In this document: piece by piece, positions 50,651 through 59,913 of the stretch
Layout of the letters: the number at the start of each line of letters is the position of its first letter
Position numbering within the stretch: position 1 is the first letter of the stretch
Source of the DNA: Paenibacillus_AA sp045062745
GTDB taxonomy: Bacteria; Bacillota; Bacilli; Paenibacillales; NBRC-103111
Direction: 5' to 3'
Length of the DNA: 64,000 bases
NCBI RefSeq assembly: GCF_045062745.1
Contig: NZ_JBJGED010000004.1
Coordinates: 124,001-188,000 of the forward strand
The notes under the pieces: model-generated
What the model was told of the DNA's origin: nothing
The model's database searches: none
Seen by the model: only the letters and a program-made list of their open reading frames with translations
Program-made: the position numbers and the translations under genes

Positions 50651-52174
50651 ATGGATTACATCATCGAAATGCAGCACATCCGCAAGGAGTTTCCCGGCAT
50701 CGTCGCCAATGACGACATCACACTCGGCCTGCGGCGGGGCGAGATTCACGCGCTGCTCGGGGAGAACGGGGCCGGCAAGTCGACGCTTATGAGCATCCTG
50801 TTCGGGATGGTCCAGCCGGATCAGGGCGTGATCAAGGTGAACGGCCGCGAGGTGAAGGTCGCGAGTCCGAACGTCGCAGGGCGGCTCGGCATCGGGATGG
50901 TGCATCAGCACTTCAAGCTCGTGGAGACGTTCACGGTGACGGAGAACATCATCCTGGGGCTCGAGCCGCGCAAGAACTTGATGCTGGACACTCGTACCGC
51001 GAGCCGGCGCATCGAGGAGCTGTCGCAGAAGTACGGGCTGAATGTCGATCCGCTCGCGTTGATCGAGGACATCTCCGTCGGCATGCAGCAGCGGGTCGAG
51101 ATTCTGAAGATGCTCTACCGCGATGCGGAAGTGCTCATCTTCGACGAGCCGACCGCGGTGCTCACGCCGCAGGAGATCGAAGAGCTGCAGACGATTATGC
51201 GCAATCTGATCGCCGAGGGCAAATCGATCATCCTGATCACGCACAAGCTGAAGGAGATCAAGGCGGTCGCCGACCGATGCACGGTGCTCCGGCGCGGCAA
51301 GACGATCGGGACGGTGAACGTAGCGGAGACGAGCGAGCAGACGATGGCGGAGATGATGGTCGGCCGGCACGTCTCCTTCCAGGTGGACAAGCAGGCGGTG
51401 CAGCTGGGGGAGACAGTCCTGAAGCTGGACGGCGTATCGATCCGAAACAACCGGAAGACATGGGCACTCAAGCAATTCTCGCTGGAGGTGCGGGCCGGAG
51501 AGATCGTCGGGATCGCCGGCGTAGACGGCAACGGGCAGTCGGAGCTCGTGGAGGGGATCACCGGGCTGCGGAAGGTGGAGTCCGGGCAGATCCGGTTCCA
51601 AGGCGAGGACGTCACCGGCTTGTCGACACGGGCACGCATGGAACGAGGGATCGGGCATATTCCGGAGGACCGGCAGAAGCGCGGGCTCGTGCTGGACTAT
51701 ACGCTCGAAGAGAACATGATCCTCGAGGTGTACAACCGGAGGCCCTTCTCGAAGTATGGGCTGCTGAACAAGCGCATCGTGCGCGAGTATGCCGACCGGA
51801 TTATCGCGAGCTTCGACGTCCGGTCCGGACAAGGGGCCGTCTCGGCCGCCCGGATGCTGTCCGGGGGCAATCAGCAGAAGGCCATCATCGGCCGGGAGAT
51901 CGAGCTGAACCCGACGCTGCTCCTGGCGGTGCAGCCGACTCGCGGTCTGGACGTCGGCGCGATCGAATACATCCACAAGCGGCTGATCGAGCACCGGGAC
52001 AAGGGCAAGGCCGTCCTGCTCGTCTCGCTGGAGCTGGACGAAATCCTCAAGCTGTCGGACCGGATCGCCGTGATCAACAACGGGGAATTGGTCGGAGTGG
52101 TCGAGGCGTCCGCAACGAATGAGCAAGAGCTCGGCCGGATGATGGCGGGCATCGGGAAGGAGGAGGGTGCATGA
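50651..52174 (+). CDS. nupO: Nucleoside ABC importer ATPase with two ATP-binding domains
   Basis: A 507-residue tandem ATPase. The first domain has Walker A GENGAGKST and signature SVGMQQRVEI. The second has a degenerate Walker A (GVDGNGQSE) with signature LSGGNQQKAIIGREI. This asymmetry is normal for nucleoside and sugar importers of this class. GGGGAG precedes the ATG. Its stop overlaps the start of nupP as ATGA. Confidence 0.94.
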   Translation: MDYIIEMQHIRKEFPGIVANDDITLGLRRGEIHALLGENGAGKSTLMSILFGMVQPDQGVIKVNGREVKVASPNVAGRLGIGMVHQHFKLVETFTVTENIILGLEPRKNLMLDTRTASRRIEELSQKYGLNVDPLALIEDISVGMQQRVEILKMLYRDAEVLIFDEPTAVLTPQEIEELQTIMRNLIAEGKSIILITHKLKEIKAVADRCTVLRRGKTIGTVNVAETSEQTMAEMMVGRHVSFQVDKQAVQLGETVLKLDGVSIRNNRKTWALKQFSLEVRAGEIVGIAGVDGNGQSELVEGITGLRKVESGQIRFQGEDVTGLSTRARMERGIGHIPEDRQKRGLVLDYTLEENMILEVYNRRPFSKYGLLNKRIVREYADRIIASFDVRSGQGAVSAARMLSGGNQQKAIIGREIELNPTLLLAVQPTRGLDVGAIEYIHKRLIEHRDKGKAVLLVSLELDEILKLSDRIAVINNGELVGVVEASATNEQELGRMMAGIGKEEGA

Positions 52175-53226
52175 AGACCGGCATTGTCTCTTTGATGGCC
52201 GTCCTCCTCGGGCTCATCGGCGGTGCGGTGCTCATGGCGGTCACGGGACACAACCCGTTCACCGGGTACTTGTACTTGTTCCAAGGCGGGCTGAAGAACG
52301 CCGAGCGCATCGGGAATACGCTCGCCACGGCCACCCCGCTCATCCTGACCGGGCTGTCCGTCGCGTTCGCCTTCCGTACCGGCCTGTTCAACATCGGCGC
52401 GGCGGGCCAAATGCTGTTCGGCGGCTTCTGCGCGACGGCCGTCGGCCTGAGCTGGGATCTGCCCCGGGCGATCCTGCTGATCGCCATGGTGCTGGCCGGG
52501 CTGCTCGGCGGAGCGCTCTGGGCGCTTATCCCAGGCGTGCTCAAGGCCCGATTCAACGTGCATGAGGTCGTCTCGACCATCATGATGAACTGGATCGCTT
52601 ACTGGACGATCTACTACGCCGTTCCGGCTTATTTCAAAGGCGAGTTCCTCGAGACGGAGTCGCGGAACTTGGCGGACTCGGCGACGCTCAAGGTGCCGTT
52701 CCTGACCGATCTGTTCGGCGGTTCTTACATCAACCTGGGGTTGTTCCTGGCCGTCATCGTCGTCATCCTCGTCGCGTTCATTATCAACCGGACAACGCTG
52801 GGTTACGAGCTGAAGGCCGTCGGCTTTAACCGCCATGCGGCGGAATACGCCGGGATTGCAGTGAGCCGCAACATCATCGTCTCGATGCTCGTCTCCGGCG
52901 GCATCGCGGGCCTGGCCGGCGTGACGCAGTATGCCGGCAATGCGGTGAACATCCAGATCGGCATCCTGCCGACCCAAGGCTTCGACGGGATTGCCGTCGC
53001 CCTGCTCGGGGCCAATACGCCGGTCGGCGTGCTCGCAGCCGCGATCTTCTTCGGGCTGCTGTACTCCGGTCGCGGATTCATGAACGCGATGACCGACATC
53101 CCGCCGGAAATCGCCGATACGATTATCGCCATTATCATTTATTTCGCCGCCGCCAGCATTCTCATCGAGCGCTTCACCCGCGCGCTAATTCGGCGCCGGG
53201 CGCAGTCCGGAAGGAAGGGGGAGTAG
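52171..53226 (+). CDS. nupP: Nucleoside ABC importer permease
   Basis: A 351-residue membrane protein of the BPD_transp_2 family (about eight to ten helices), with typical stretches TPLILTGLSVAFAFRTGLFNIGAAGQ and VGFNRHAAEYAGI. It starts on the ATGA overlap with nupO. It forms the pore with NupQ. Confidence 0.94.
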   Translation: MKTGIVSLMAVLLGLIGGAVLMAVTGHNPFTGYLYLFQGGLKNAERIGNTLATATPLILTGLSVAFAFRTGLFNIGAAGQMLFGGFCATAVGLSWDLPRAILLIAMVLAGLLGGALWALIPGVLKARFNVHEVVSTIMMNWIAYWTIYYAVPAYFKGEFLETESRNLADSATLKVPFLTDLFGGSYINLGLFLAVIVVILVAFIINRTTLGYELKAVGFNRHAAEYAGIAVSRNIIVSMLVSGGIAGLAGVTQYAGNAVNIQIGILPTQGFDGIAVALLGANTPVGVLAAAIFFGLLYSGRGFMNAMTDIPPEIADTIIAIIIYFAAASILIERFTRALIRRRAQSGRKGE

Positions 53227-53229
53227 CGC

Positions 53230-54183
53230 ATGTGGACGACATTGCAACAAATATTCCCCTACGCCATTGCGTATACGATTCCGATTCTAATCACGGCGCT
53301 GGGGGCGTTGTTCAGCGAGCGCAGCGGCGTCGTGAACATCGGGCTGGAAGGATTAATGGTCGTGGGGGCGTTCTCCGGGGCTTTTGTCATCTTCAAGCTG
53401 CATGAAGCTTGGCCGGATAACCCGTTCACGCTTTGGGTCGGCCTCCTCGCCGCCCTCGTGCTCGGCGCCCTATTCTCGCTGCTGCACGCGTTCGCCAGCA
53501 TCAGCCTGAACGCGAACCAGATCATCAGCGGTACGGCGATTAACCTAGTGGCCGGAGCGCTGACGGTCTTCCTCTCCCGCAACATTACCGGCAGCGGAAA
53601 CATCCGGCTGGAGAGCGGCTTCGTCCCGTTCGACGTGAAGTTTCTGACCGAGATCCCGGTGCTCGGGCCGTTGCTGTTCACAAAGACGTATCCTACGACG
53701 TGGCTTGTTCTGTTCATCGTGGCGATCAGCGTCTTCGTCCTCTACAAGCGGCCGTTCGGCCTGAGGCTTCGGGCGTGCGGAGAGCATCCCCACGCGGCAG
53801 AGGCGGCCGGGGTTCCGGTGAAGCGGATGCGCTACATTGCCGTGCTCATCTCCGGCGCGTTCTCCGGACTGGGCGGCGCGATCATCATCGTGACGTATGC
53901 CGGAGAGTTCACGGGCAGCGTCGCCGGACTCGGCTTCCTGGCGCTCGCTTCGCTCATCTTCGGCCAGTGGAAGCCGCTCGGGGTGCTGGCGGCGACGCTG
54001 TTCTTCGGCTTCGCCAGCACCATCGCGACCGTCTCGCAGGTCATCCCGTCGCTGTCGGCATTCCCGCCGGTCGTGCTGAAGGTGTTCCCATACGTCGCGA
54101 CGCTGCTCGCGCTCGTCCTGTTCTCCAAGTCGTCGAACGCGCCTAAAGCGGCGGGTGAGCCGTTTGACTCGGGGAAGCGGTAA
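53230..54183 (+). CDS. nupQ: Nucleoside ABC importer permease
   Basis: A 317-residue membrane protein of the same family as NupP, with SERSGVVNIGLEGLMVVGAF and the RACGEHPHAAEAAGV coupling stretch. It follows nupP after three bases. Its last 41 bases overlap the end of the convergent kinase gene, and no terminator separates the two units. Confidence 0.94.
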   Translation: MWTTLQQIFPYAIAYTIPILITALGALFSERSGVVNIGLEGLMVVGAFSGAFVIFKLHEAWPDNPFTLWVGLLAALVLGALFSLLHAFASISLNANQIISGTAINLVAGALTVFLSRNITGSGNIRLESGFVPFDVKFLTEIPVLGPLLFTKTYPTTWLVLFIVAISVFVLYKRPFGLRLRACGEHPHAAEAAGVPVKRMRYIAVLISGAFSGLGGAIIIVTYAGEFTGSVAGLGFLALASLIFGQWKPLGVLAATLFFGFASTIATVSQVIPSLSAFPPVVLKVFPYVATLLALVLFSKSSNAPKAAGEPFDSGKR

Positions 54184-56440
54184 GAGGGAGCTGAATCTCG
54201 ACACATGTCCCGACACCGACCTCGCTACGGATGAGCAGACAGCCCTTGTGATTGGCAATGATCTGTTGGCTGACCATCAGCCCTAATCCATGGCCCGTCT
54301 CCTTCTTCGTGAAGAACGGCTCTCCGAGATGAGGCAGCTCCTCCTCGGGGATGCCGGTACCTTGATCCGTGATGCGGATGACGAGCCGGTCGGACGCCTG
54401 CGGCGCGAGCTCTACCGTGAGCGTCCCGCCCTCCGGCATCGCCTCGATGCCGTTCTTCATAATGTTCACGAACACTTGCTTCAGCTGGTTCGGCTCGCAC
54501 GTGAGGAGCGGCAGATCGGACGCGAACCGGGTCTCGATCCGGACATCGCTCATGTGGGCCTGAGGATCGAGCAGCAGCACGATATCCTGAATAATGTCCC
54601 GCAGGTGCACTGGGACGAAGCGGCTTACCTGCGGCTTCGCCAGGACGAGGAACTCGCTGACGATGAAGTTGATCCGATCGAGCTCCGACAACATAACTTC
54701 TAGCTGATGGGGGGTGGAAACCCCCTTTTTCATTTGCAATTGCACGAAGCCGCGCAGCGTGGTGAGCGGGTTGCGGATCTCATGCGCGACACCGGCCGCT
54801 AGCTGCCCAACGAGTGAGAGCTTCTCGGAGCGGCGCAGCATCTCCTCGGTCTGCTTGCGCTCGGTAATATCGCGGGAGATGGAGGCGATGGCGACGACCT
54901 CGCCTTGCCCGTTGCGGATCGGGGAGATCGTGACGCTGATGTCGAGCGGCTTCCCGTCTTTTGTGAGCAGCACCATCTCGAATGTGGAGACGGCTTGCCC
55001 CTCCAACACCAGGCTGAGCTTCGAGAAAAACTCGTTGTGCCATTCCGCCGGCACCACCGGCACCCGCTGGCCTAGCGCCTCTTCCCGGCTCCACCCATAC
55101 AGCGACTCGAACGCCTGGTTCACTTGGATCGCGAGGCCGTCCAGATCCGAGACGTGAATCGCGTCGGACGTCTGGTTCACGAACGACTCCAAGTATTCCT
55201 TCGTATCCCGCAGCTCTTCCGCCGATTCATTCAGCCGGGCGAGGTAGCTCTGCAGGTTGCTCGCCATCGTATTGATCTGCGTGGCCAATTGGCCGAGCTC
55301 ATCCCGGCTGCGAATCGGAATTTTGATCCCGAAGCGGCCGTCCGCCATCGAATTCACCTTCGACACGATCAAATTCAGCGGCCGCAGCATGAAGCCGGCG
55401 ATGTAGTAGCTCGCCCCCCACATGAAGAGGATGAGACCGAGCGAGATGGCCGATTGTACGAGCAGTTGATGCCGAAGCGTCTCGCGGATCGTTTCCCGGT
55501 CGAATGTTACCGAGACCACGTAAGGCTTGGCCCCGAGGACGGGGATGAAGCTCTTCAGGATACGCTTATCGTTCGTGAAGGAATTCCCGGTCACGGCGGT
55601 ACCGGATTGAAGGGCTAGCTGAATTTGCTCCTGGTCGTTCGGCGAGTCCTTGTAGGTGTACTGGCCGAAGATAATGTCCCGCACGTCCAAGTTGTGAACG
55701 GGAACCCCTTTTTTCATCTTAATGATAGGCGCCTTTCCGAAAAATTTCGGGTCGAAACCCGTAATCTCCAGAATGTTCGGGTTGTCCTTCAGGAGCTTGC
55801 CGACTAAATCCTCGGTTCCGATCGCCTTCTCGTAATCGAGGAACACTTGCGCATTCATGGCGGTGTTGATCATATAGTTGGTCGTGCCGTCGTAGTAATA
55901 TCCCCATTTTTTGATCAAAGTAGGATCGGAGGTGGCGAAGTTGATCGGGCCAGCCCAATAATGCGGGAGCTTCTGGCCTTCTGCGAGCGAGACCTCCTTG
56001 TACTGGAACAGCTGCTGGAACGCTTGGAACCAATAATCCCACGACTTGGAGCTCATGTTCAGCTCTTGCTGGTCCGAGGCACGGGCCACGACGATGTCGT
56101 CCGCCGTCTGCTTCCACAACGTAATGTAATCGATCCCCAGCTTCTTGGTCAGCGCTACTAACTCTTCGTTGGTGATCTGATTGTAGTCGGGGGAGAGCTG
56201 ATCCTGCGCGGCTACGGCGGCGATTCGCAGCTTCTCGCCGATCGTATCCTCGAGATATTGCCGGGCATCCTGAGACGCCTCCAGGGTAACGCCGATATGA
56301 CCCGCAATGGAGTTCATTTGCTGCTCGGCGCTTGCCTGGAGGGCGTCTTTGGAGGAGAGATAGTTGATCCATATGTTCAACACAAGCGTGATGGCTACGA
56401 AGATGGTGATGAATAGGGACAGTTTCGCTTTGATGGACAC
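54143..56440 (-). CDS. Membrane sensor histidine kinase with extracellular sensor, HAMP and PAS (phosphorelay type)
   Basis: A 765-residue kinase. Helices near residues 8-28 and 335-360 bracket a large extracellular domain of the CACHE type. HAMP (about 355-410), a PAS domain (about 430-545; SDAIHVSDLDGLAIQVNQAF), HisKA with VAHEIRNPLTTLRGF, and an ATPase domain (NIMKNGIEAMPEGG; GTGIPEEELPHLGEPFFTKKETGHGLGL) follow. No receiver or partner regulator is adjacent. The HisKA resembles sporulation kinases that feed Spo0F. Two Spo0A boxes and a sigma-H-like promoter upstream support this. It starts with GTG, eight bases after GGGAGG. Confidence 0.92.
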   Translation of the reverse strand: MSIKAKLSLFITIFVAITLVLNIWINYLSSKDALQASAEQQMNSIAGHIGVTLEASQDARQYLEDTIGEKLRIAAVAAQDQLSPDYNQITNEELVALTKKLGIDYITLWKQTADDIVVARASDQQELNMSSKSWDYWFQAFQQLFQYKEVSLAEGQKLPHYWAGPINFATSDPTLIKKWGYYYDGTTNYMINTAMNAQVFLDYEKAIGTEDLVGKLLKDNPNILEITGFDPKFFGKAPIIKMKKGVPVHNLDVRDIIFGQYTYKDSPNDQEQIQLALQSGTAVTGNSFTNDKRILKSFIPVLGAKPYVVSVTFDRETIRETLRHQLLVQSAISLGLILFMWGASYYIAGFMLRPLNLIVSKVNSMADGRFGIKIPIRSRDELGQLATQINTMASNLQSYLARLNESAEELRDTKEYLESFVNQTSDAIHVSDLDGLAIQVNQAFESLYGWSREEALGQRVPVVPAEWHNEFFSKLSLVLEGQAVSTFEMVLLTKDGKPLDISVTISPIRNGQGEVVAIASISRDITERKQTEEMLRRSEKLSLVGQLAAGVAHEIRNPLTTLRGFVQLQMKKGVSTPHQLEVMLSELDRINFIVSEFLVLAKPQVSRFVPVHLRDIIQDIVLLLDPQAHMSDVRIETRFASDLPLLTCEPNQLKQVFVNIMKNGIEAMPEGGTLTVELAPQASDRLVIRITDQGTGIPEEELPHLGEPFFTKKETGHGLGLMVSQQIIANHKGCLLIRSEVGVGTCVEIQLPLTASPSQTAHPPL

Positions 56441-56458
56441 GAAGAGGGCCTCCCATGC

Positions 56459-56539
56459 TGTCGAATCGTCACTATATCAATTAGACATGACACGGGAAAA
56501 TCCTGTTTGGCAAATACCACCTTGGCGAAACTTGTCGAA
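56459..56539 (-). promoter_or_regulatory. Sigma-H-like promoter and two Spo0A boxes before the kinase gene
   Basis: TGTCGAA, the core of the 0A box, occurs on the + strand at 56459-56465 and 56533-56539. Between them on the minus strand, ACAGGATTT (56506-56498) matches the sigma-H -35 RNAGGAWWW fully. Eleven bases later GTCTAATTG (56486-56478) matches the -10 RNNGAATWW with two mismatches. The arrangement resembles that of kinA. Confidence 0.6.
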
Positions 56540-56558
56540 ATTACGCGAGCTTTGTGAC

Positions 56559-58631
56559 TCACTCCGGATGATTGTGCGTCTCGCTACCAACCGCGTACGG
56601 CGTCGTGACCCCGATATAGCCCAGATGCATCGTCATGCCGGCCTTCGCATGCGTCAGGTTGTGGCAATGATCCATCCAGATGCCCGGATTGTTGGCGAGG
56701 AAGGCGATCTCGTACGTCTCGCCCGGGTTCACGCCCAGCGTGTCCGACCACCACGGGCTGCCTGTCACCGGCTCGCCGTTATGCGACAGCACCAGAACAT
56801 GGTGGCCGTGCAGATGCATCGGGTGATCGACCATCCCGCGGTTGACGATCTTGACCTTCACGAGGTCGCCTTCCTTCACCATGAACATCGGCGTATCCGG
56901 GAATACATGGCCGTTGATCGTATAAAGCATTTCGAAGCTGCCGTTATAAAAGCCTAACTTGTTGTCTAGAATGACTTCAAAACTGCGGTCAAACTTGCTG
57001 GACGCATCGAACGGCGTCGCTGTAGAGGTGCCGTAGTGAACCGGGTCGAACTTCGTGGTCTTCGGCTGGACCGGGACTTCCCCGGACCCGTCCGGACTCA
57101 TGAGAATCCCGAGGTTCAAGCCGTTGCCGACCGCCAAGAAGACGGTATGATTCGGCATCTCGAACGTGAGGTCGGCCCGCCCGCCGGTGGGCAGCTCGAC
57201 ATACTCGTTCTCCAGCGTGCCGGGCTCATGCAGATCGGCGCCGTCAATCGCGGTAACCTGGAACGGAGCGCCGGTGAGCGTGTACTTCTGGATCACCCAG
57301 TCATCCGTATTGATGAGGCGCAGCCGTACTTTGGTGCCGGGGGCGATCTTCTGCTTCTGCACCCCGACGTTGTCGCCGATGGCGAACCCGGCTCCGTCCC
57401 ATACGTGGGACATGACGGTGATGTCCTTCACTGCGCCGATGGAGTCGCGAGGCTCGACGATCAGAGGGCCGAACAGCCCGCGTTGGACCGCTTCCTTCGA
57501 GTCTTGGTGCGAGTGGTACCAAAATGTGCCGACCTGCTCGGCGCGGAACCGATAGACGTGGCGCTCGCCCGGCATGACCGCGTCCTGGGTGACGCCGGCT
57601 ACGCCGTCCTCGGCGTTCGGCACGTCGAGCCCGTGCCAGTGGAGCGTTACGCCCATGTCGATGTCCTTGTTCTCGAGCGTGACCTCCACGAGCTCGCCTT
57701 CCTTCATGCGGAGCTCGGGACCGGGCGCTTCCCCGTTGTATGTCCAGACGTCGACCTGCTTCCCGGAGGAGAACGTCACCTGGCCTTGCTGGGCGGTCAA
57801 GGTGAACTTCCGATCCGGCGTGCCGGTCGCCGGCCCCGTCAGCTTGGCGAGCGATATGGAGCCGGCCGCCGTGGCATGCCCTGCGGCATGGTCATGGGCG
57901 ATGGAGGCCCCGCCGCCGAAGTCCATCGGGCCGGCCATCATGTCGAGCTTGCCCGGGAGCACGCTGCCGCGCTGCCCGGCGATGATCAGTACGGCCGCTA
58001 CGCCGACGGCGGCGGCCAAGAAGCCGATGTCCCGCAGCGCGCGGATGGCGCGGCGGTTCACGATGCCCGCCTCGGGCGCGGTCACGAGGCGGCGCCGGCT
58101 GCTGTGCGCCAGCCAGAGAGCGGCGCAGATGGCGATGTAGATCGCCGCCGGAATGGCGATCTCCAGCCAGTTGGCCGGGACGACGAAGGTGAAGTACACC
58201 ACGGCGGTCCCGCCGAAGGCGATCGCCTGGAACGGCACGATGAGTCCCGGCGCCGTAATGCCGTGCCGCACATGCCGGTCCTCGATTGGACCGGATGTGC
58301 CGCGAACAAGGTGCCTCAGGCGGATCAGCTTCGGCACGGAGACGAGCAGCACCGCCGCCAGCGGCACGATGACGAAGGGAGCTTGAACGAGCACAGCCAG
58401 CTTCCAAATGGCGAATTCGAAATTATTCATGAGGCCGACGACACCGGTAATCACGCCGGCCGCGGCGATCGTCACGATTCCCGCCCACGACAATTGCTTG
58501 CGCAGCTTGCGCTGCAGACGCTCCAGGGAACCTGCGTAGAGCAGCCCGGAAGCCTTCTTTCCGGCAATCCACCCTAGAATCAGCAGTAGAAAAGCGGAAC
58601 CCATCTTGATTCCAAACCACATTTCATACAC
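56559..58631 (-). CDS. Multicopper oxidase with N-terminal membrane domain
   Basis: A 690-residue fusion. The first 220 or so residues contain about six membrane helices; the remainder is a multicopper oxidase. All copper motifs are present: LHWHGLD, FWYHSHQD, HPMHLHGHHV and DHCHNLTHAKAGM, so the type 1 and the trinuclear centres should be intact. The catalytic part would face outside. Family enzymes oxidise Cu(I), Mn(II) or phenols with oxygen. GGGAGGA precedes the GTG at 58631, but this site can pair with an upstream copy of its complement. There is a His-rich linker (HDHAAGHATAAG) before the oxidase domain. Confidence 0.9.
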   Translation of the reverse strand: MYEMWFGIKMGSAFLLLILGWIAGKKASGLLYAGSLERLQRKLRKQLSWAGIVTIAAAGVITGVVGLMNNFEFAIWKLAVLVQAPFVIVPLAAVLLVSVPKLIRLRHLVRGTSGPIEDRHVRHGITAPGLIVPFQAIAFGGTAVVYFTFVVPANWLEIAIPAAIYIAICAALWLAHSSRRRLVTAPEAGIVNRRAIRALRDIGFLAAAVGVAAVLIIAGQRGSVLPGKLDMMAGPMDFGGGASIAHDHAAGHATAAGSISLAKLTGPATGTPDRKFTLTAQQGQVTFSSGKQVDVWTYNGEAPGPELRMKEGELVEVTLENKDIDMGVTLHWHGLDVPNAEDGVAGVTQDAVMPGERHVYRFRAEQVGTFWYHSHQDSKEAVQRGLFGPLIVEPRDSIGAVKDITVMSHVWDGAGFAIGDNVGVQKQKIAPGTKVRLRLINTDDWVIQKYTLTGAPFQVTAIDGADLHEPGTLENEYVELPTGGRADLTFEMPNHTVFLAVGNGLNLGILMSPDGSGEVPVQPKTTKFDPVHYGTSTATPFDASSKFDRSFEVILDNKLGFYNGSFEMLYTINGHVFPDTPMFMVKEGDLVKVKIVNRGMVDHPMHLHGHHVLVLSHNGEPVTGSPWWSDTLGVNPGETYEIAFLANNPGIWMDHCHNLTHAKAGMTMHLGYIGVTTPYAVGSETHNHPE

Positions 58632-58638
58632 GACAAAA

Positions 58639-58686
58639 TCCTCCCGACTAACGTTGTTTGTAATCAGTGTAAAGCGATCGGGAGGA
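58639..58686 (-). promoter_or_regulatory. Hairpin that would hide the ribosome binding site of the oxidase
   Basis: TCGGGAGGA on the minus strand (58647-58639) contains the ribosome binding site. TCCTCCCGA (58686-58678) is its perfect complement 30 bases upstream. If transcription starts above 58686 the site would be sequestered. Confidence 0.45.
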
Positions 58687-58737
58687 CGGGAACACCGCCG
58701 CGGGACGGTAACGAAACCTAGACTTTGGTTGGGGAAA

Positions 58738-59298
58738 TTAATGGGGAGACGGGACGCGGGGCAGAGTGAGCAGCTCGCGGCGAATATCGGCCGGCAGCGG
58801 CTCTTGGAGCAGGCGGTTCAGCGTCTCCGGGCGTCCATGTGGAACGGGTCCGCCCTGCATGTAATGCAGCAGCAGCTCGGCCCTGGGCCGGCGTCCCATC
58901 AGGGCATACGCTACATACCAGACCTCCGGGCTGCCTAGCGTGATGCCGTTCCATACGGCACCCCCAAGGAGCGGTGGAATTCGGCAGAGGCCGGCGGGAC
59001 TGTGGATCGCGAAGCCGCCGATTAGCTCCACCTGCGGGTCGGTCTCGTGCACGAGCAGCTTGTAGTCGCTGGCGAACGGATAATCGCCGCTCACGATCGT
59101 CTGTACAGGCAGGTCGAGTAAGGCGGCCTGAACCGCTTGTACGGGCGCCGAGGTCGTCAGGTCCCAGTCGCGGACCTTATCCGTCAATCCAAGCGCATAC
59201 AACAAGCCGCTGCCGCCCAACGCATACCCGATCCCGGCCGCGTGCAAGCGGGAGGTTACGGCTTGCAGGGGTTCGAGGGGGGCGATAGTCAAAGTCAT
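58738..59298 (-). CDS. Nucleotidyltransferase-like protein
   Basis: A 186-residue cytoplasmic protein. IGYALGGSGLLYALGL followed by RDWDLTT is the GG(S)...DxD pattern of minimal nucleotidyltransferases. A third carboxylate may lie in DPQVELIGGF. GGAG precedes the ATG at 59298, ten codons inside the longest frame. The biological substrate is unknown; relatives are mostly annotated as hypothetical. No partner of the HEPN/MNT toxin-antitoxin kind is adjacent. Confidence 0.65.
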   Translation of the reverse strand: MTLTIAPLEPLQAVTSRLHAAGIGYALGGSGLLYALGLTDKVRDWDLTTSAPVQAVQAALLDLPVQTIVSGDYPFASDYKLLVHETDPQVELIGGFAIHSPAGLCRIPPLLGGAVWNGITLGSPEVWYVAYALMGRRPRAELLLHYMQGGPVPHGRPETLNRLLQEPLPADIRRELLTLPRVPSPH

Positions 59299-59407
59299 TC
59301 TGGATTCACTCCGTTTCGCTAAAGGCACTCGAAATCATAATCGTTATTTTACCATAAGGAAGCTGACTTAAGTGGACGTGCGCTTGCTTGGAGGCGTACA
59401 CTAAACG

Positions 59408-59700
59408 ACCGAACCCGTGCTCCAAAGTAACTTTTTTACTCTACAGTAGCGCCAACGGCTCGAACCCGTGCTCCAAAGTAACTTTTTTACTCTACAGTAG
59501 CGCCAACGGCCCTATTCAACGCTCCAGAGTAACTTTTCTACTCTAACAGCAGCCCCGAGTGACCGAACACGTACTCAAAAGTATCTTTCCTAGTCTACAG
59601 TAGCGCCGAGTGCCACTCCAAAAGTAGAAAATCTACTCTACAGTTCCGCCGACCGCCTCGAGTGCCGCTTGAAAAGTGCTATTTCTGTCCGGATCCCAAC
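59408..59700. repeat. Tandem array of about six degenerate 51-bp repeats, related to the array at 21.6 kb
   Basis: Units start near 59408, 59460, 59511, 59563, 59613 and 59665. The first two are nearly identical; the rest degenerate step by step. In reverse complement the core reads CTGTAGAGTAAAAAAGTTAC, nearly the same as the type 2 array at 21.6 kb. A hairpin AGAGTAA / TTACTTT is kept: one unit has AGAGTAGA / TCTACTTT, a paired change. The array fills most of the gap between the nucleotidyltransferase-like gene and the yneQ-like gene; the rest of that gap (59701-59880) shows nothing I can name. Confidence 0.85.
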
Positions 59701-59913
59701 TAATTGCACGAATTATCCGGTGGTGCACCCAAACGCTGAGTCATCTTTTATGGTTTGACGCTCCTGGTAATCGGTTATCTACCAGAGAGGGGCTGCTAGG
59801 GATTCGCCGGCAAATGGGGTACACTGGAAAGAGTAGAAGGCTAGATGGATGGATTCACGGTTTGCGACAAGGTACGGTAGACGATTCTCTCGGGGGTAAG
59901 GAGCTAAATCCGG

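Noticed and set aside
49502..52126. 874-codon minus-strand open frame
   Set aside because: It lies opposite nupN and nupO, whose products are unmistakable. Such antisense frames are common in GC-rich genes; the product is Arg/His/Leu-rich without any recognisable domain.
57036..58577. 513-codon plus-strand open frame
   Set aside because: Antisense of the multicopper oxidase gene, whose four copper motifs are intact.
59408..59700. CRISPR array or terminators
   Set aside because: Units degrade evenly without repeat-spacer structure, and the hairpins lack the position and T-run of terminators.
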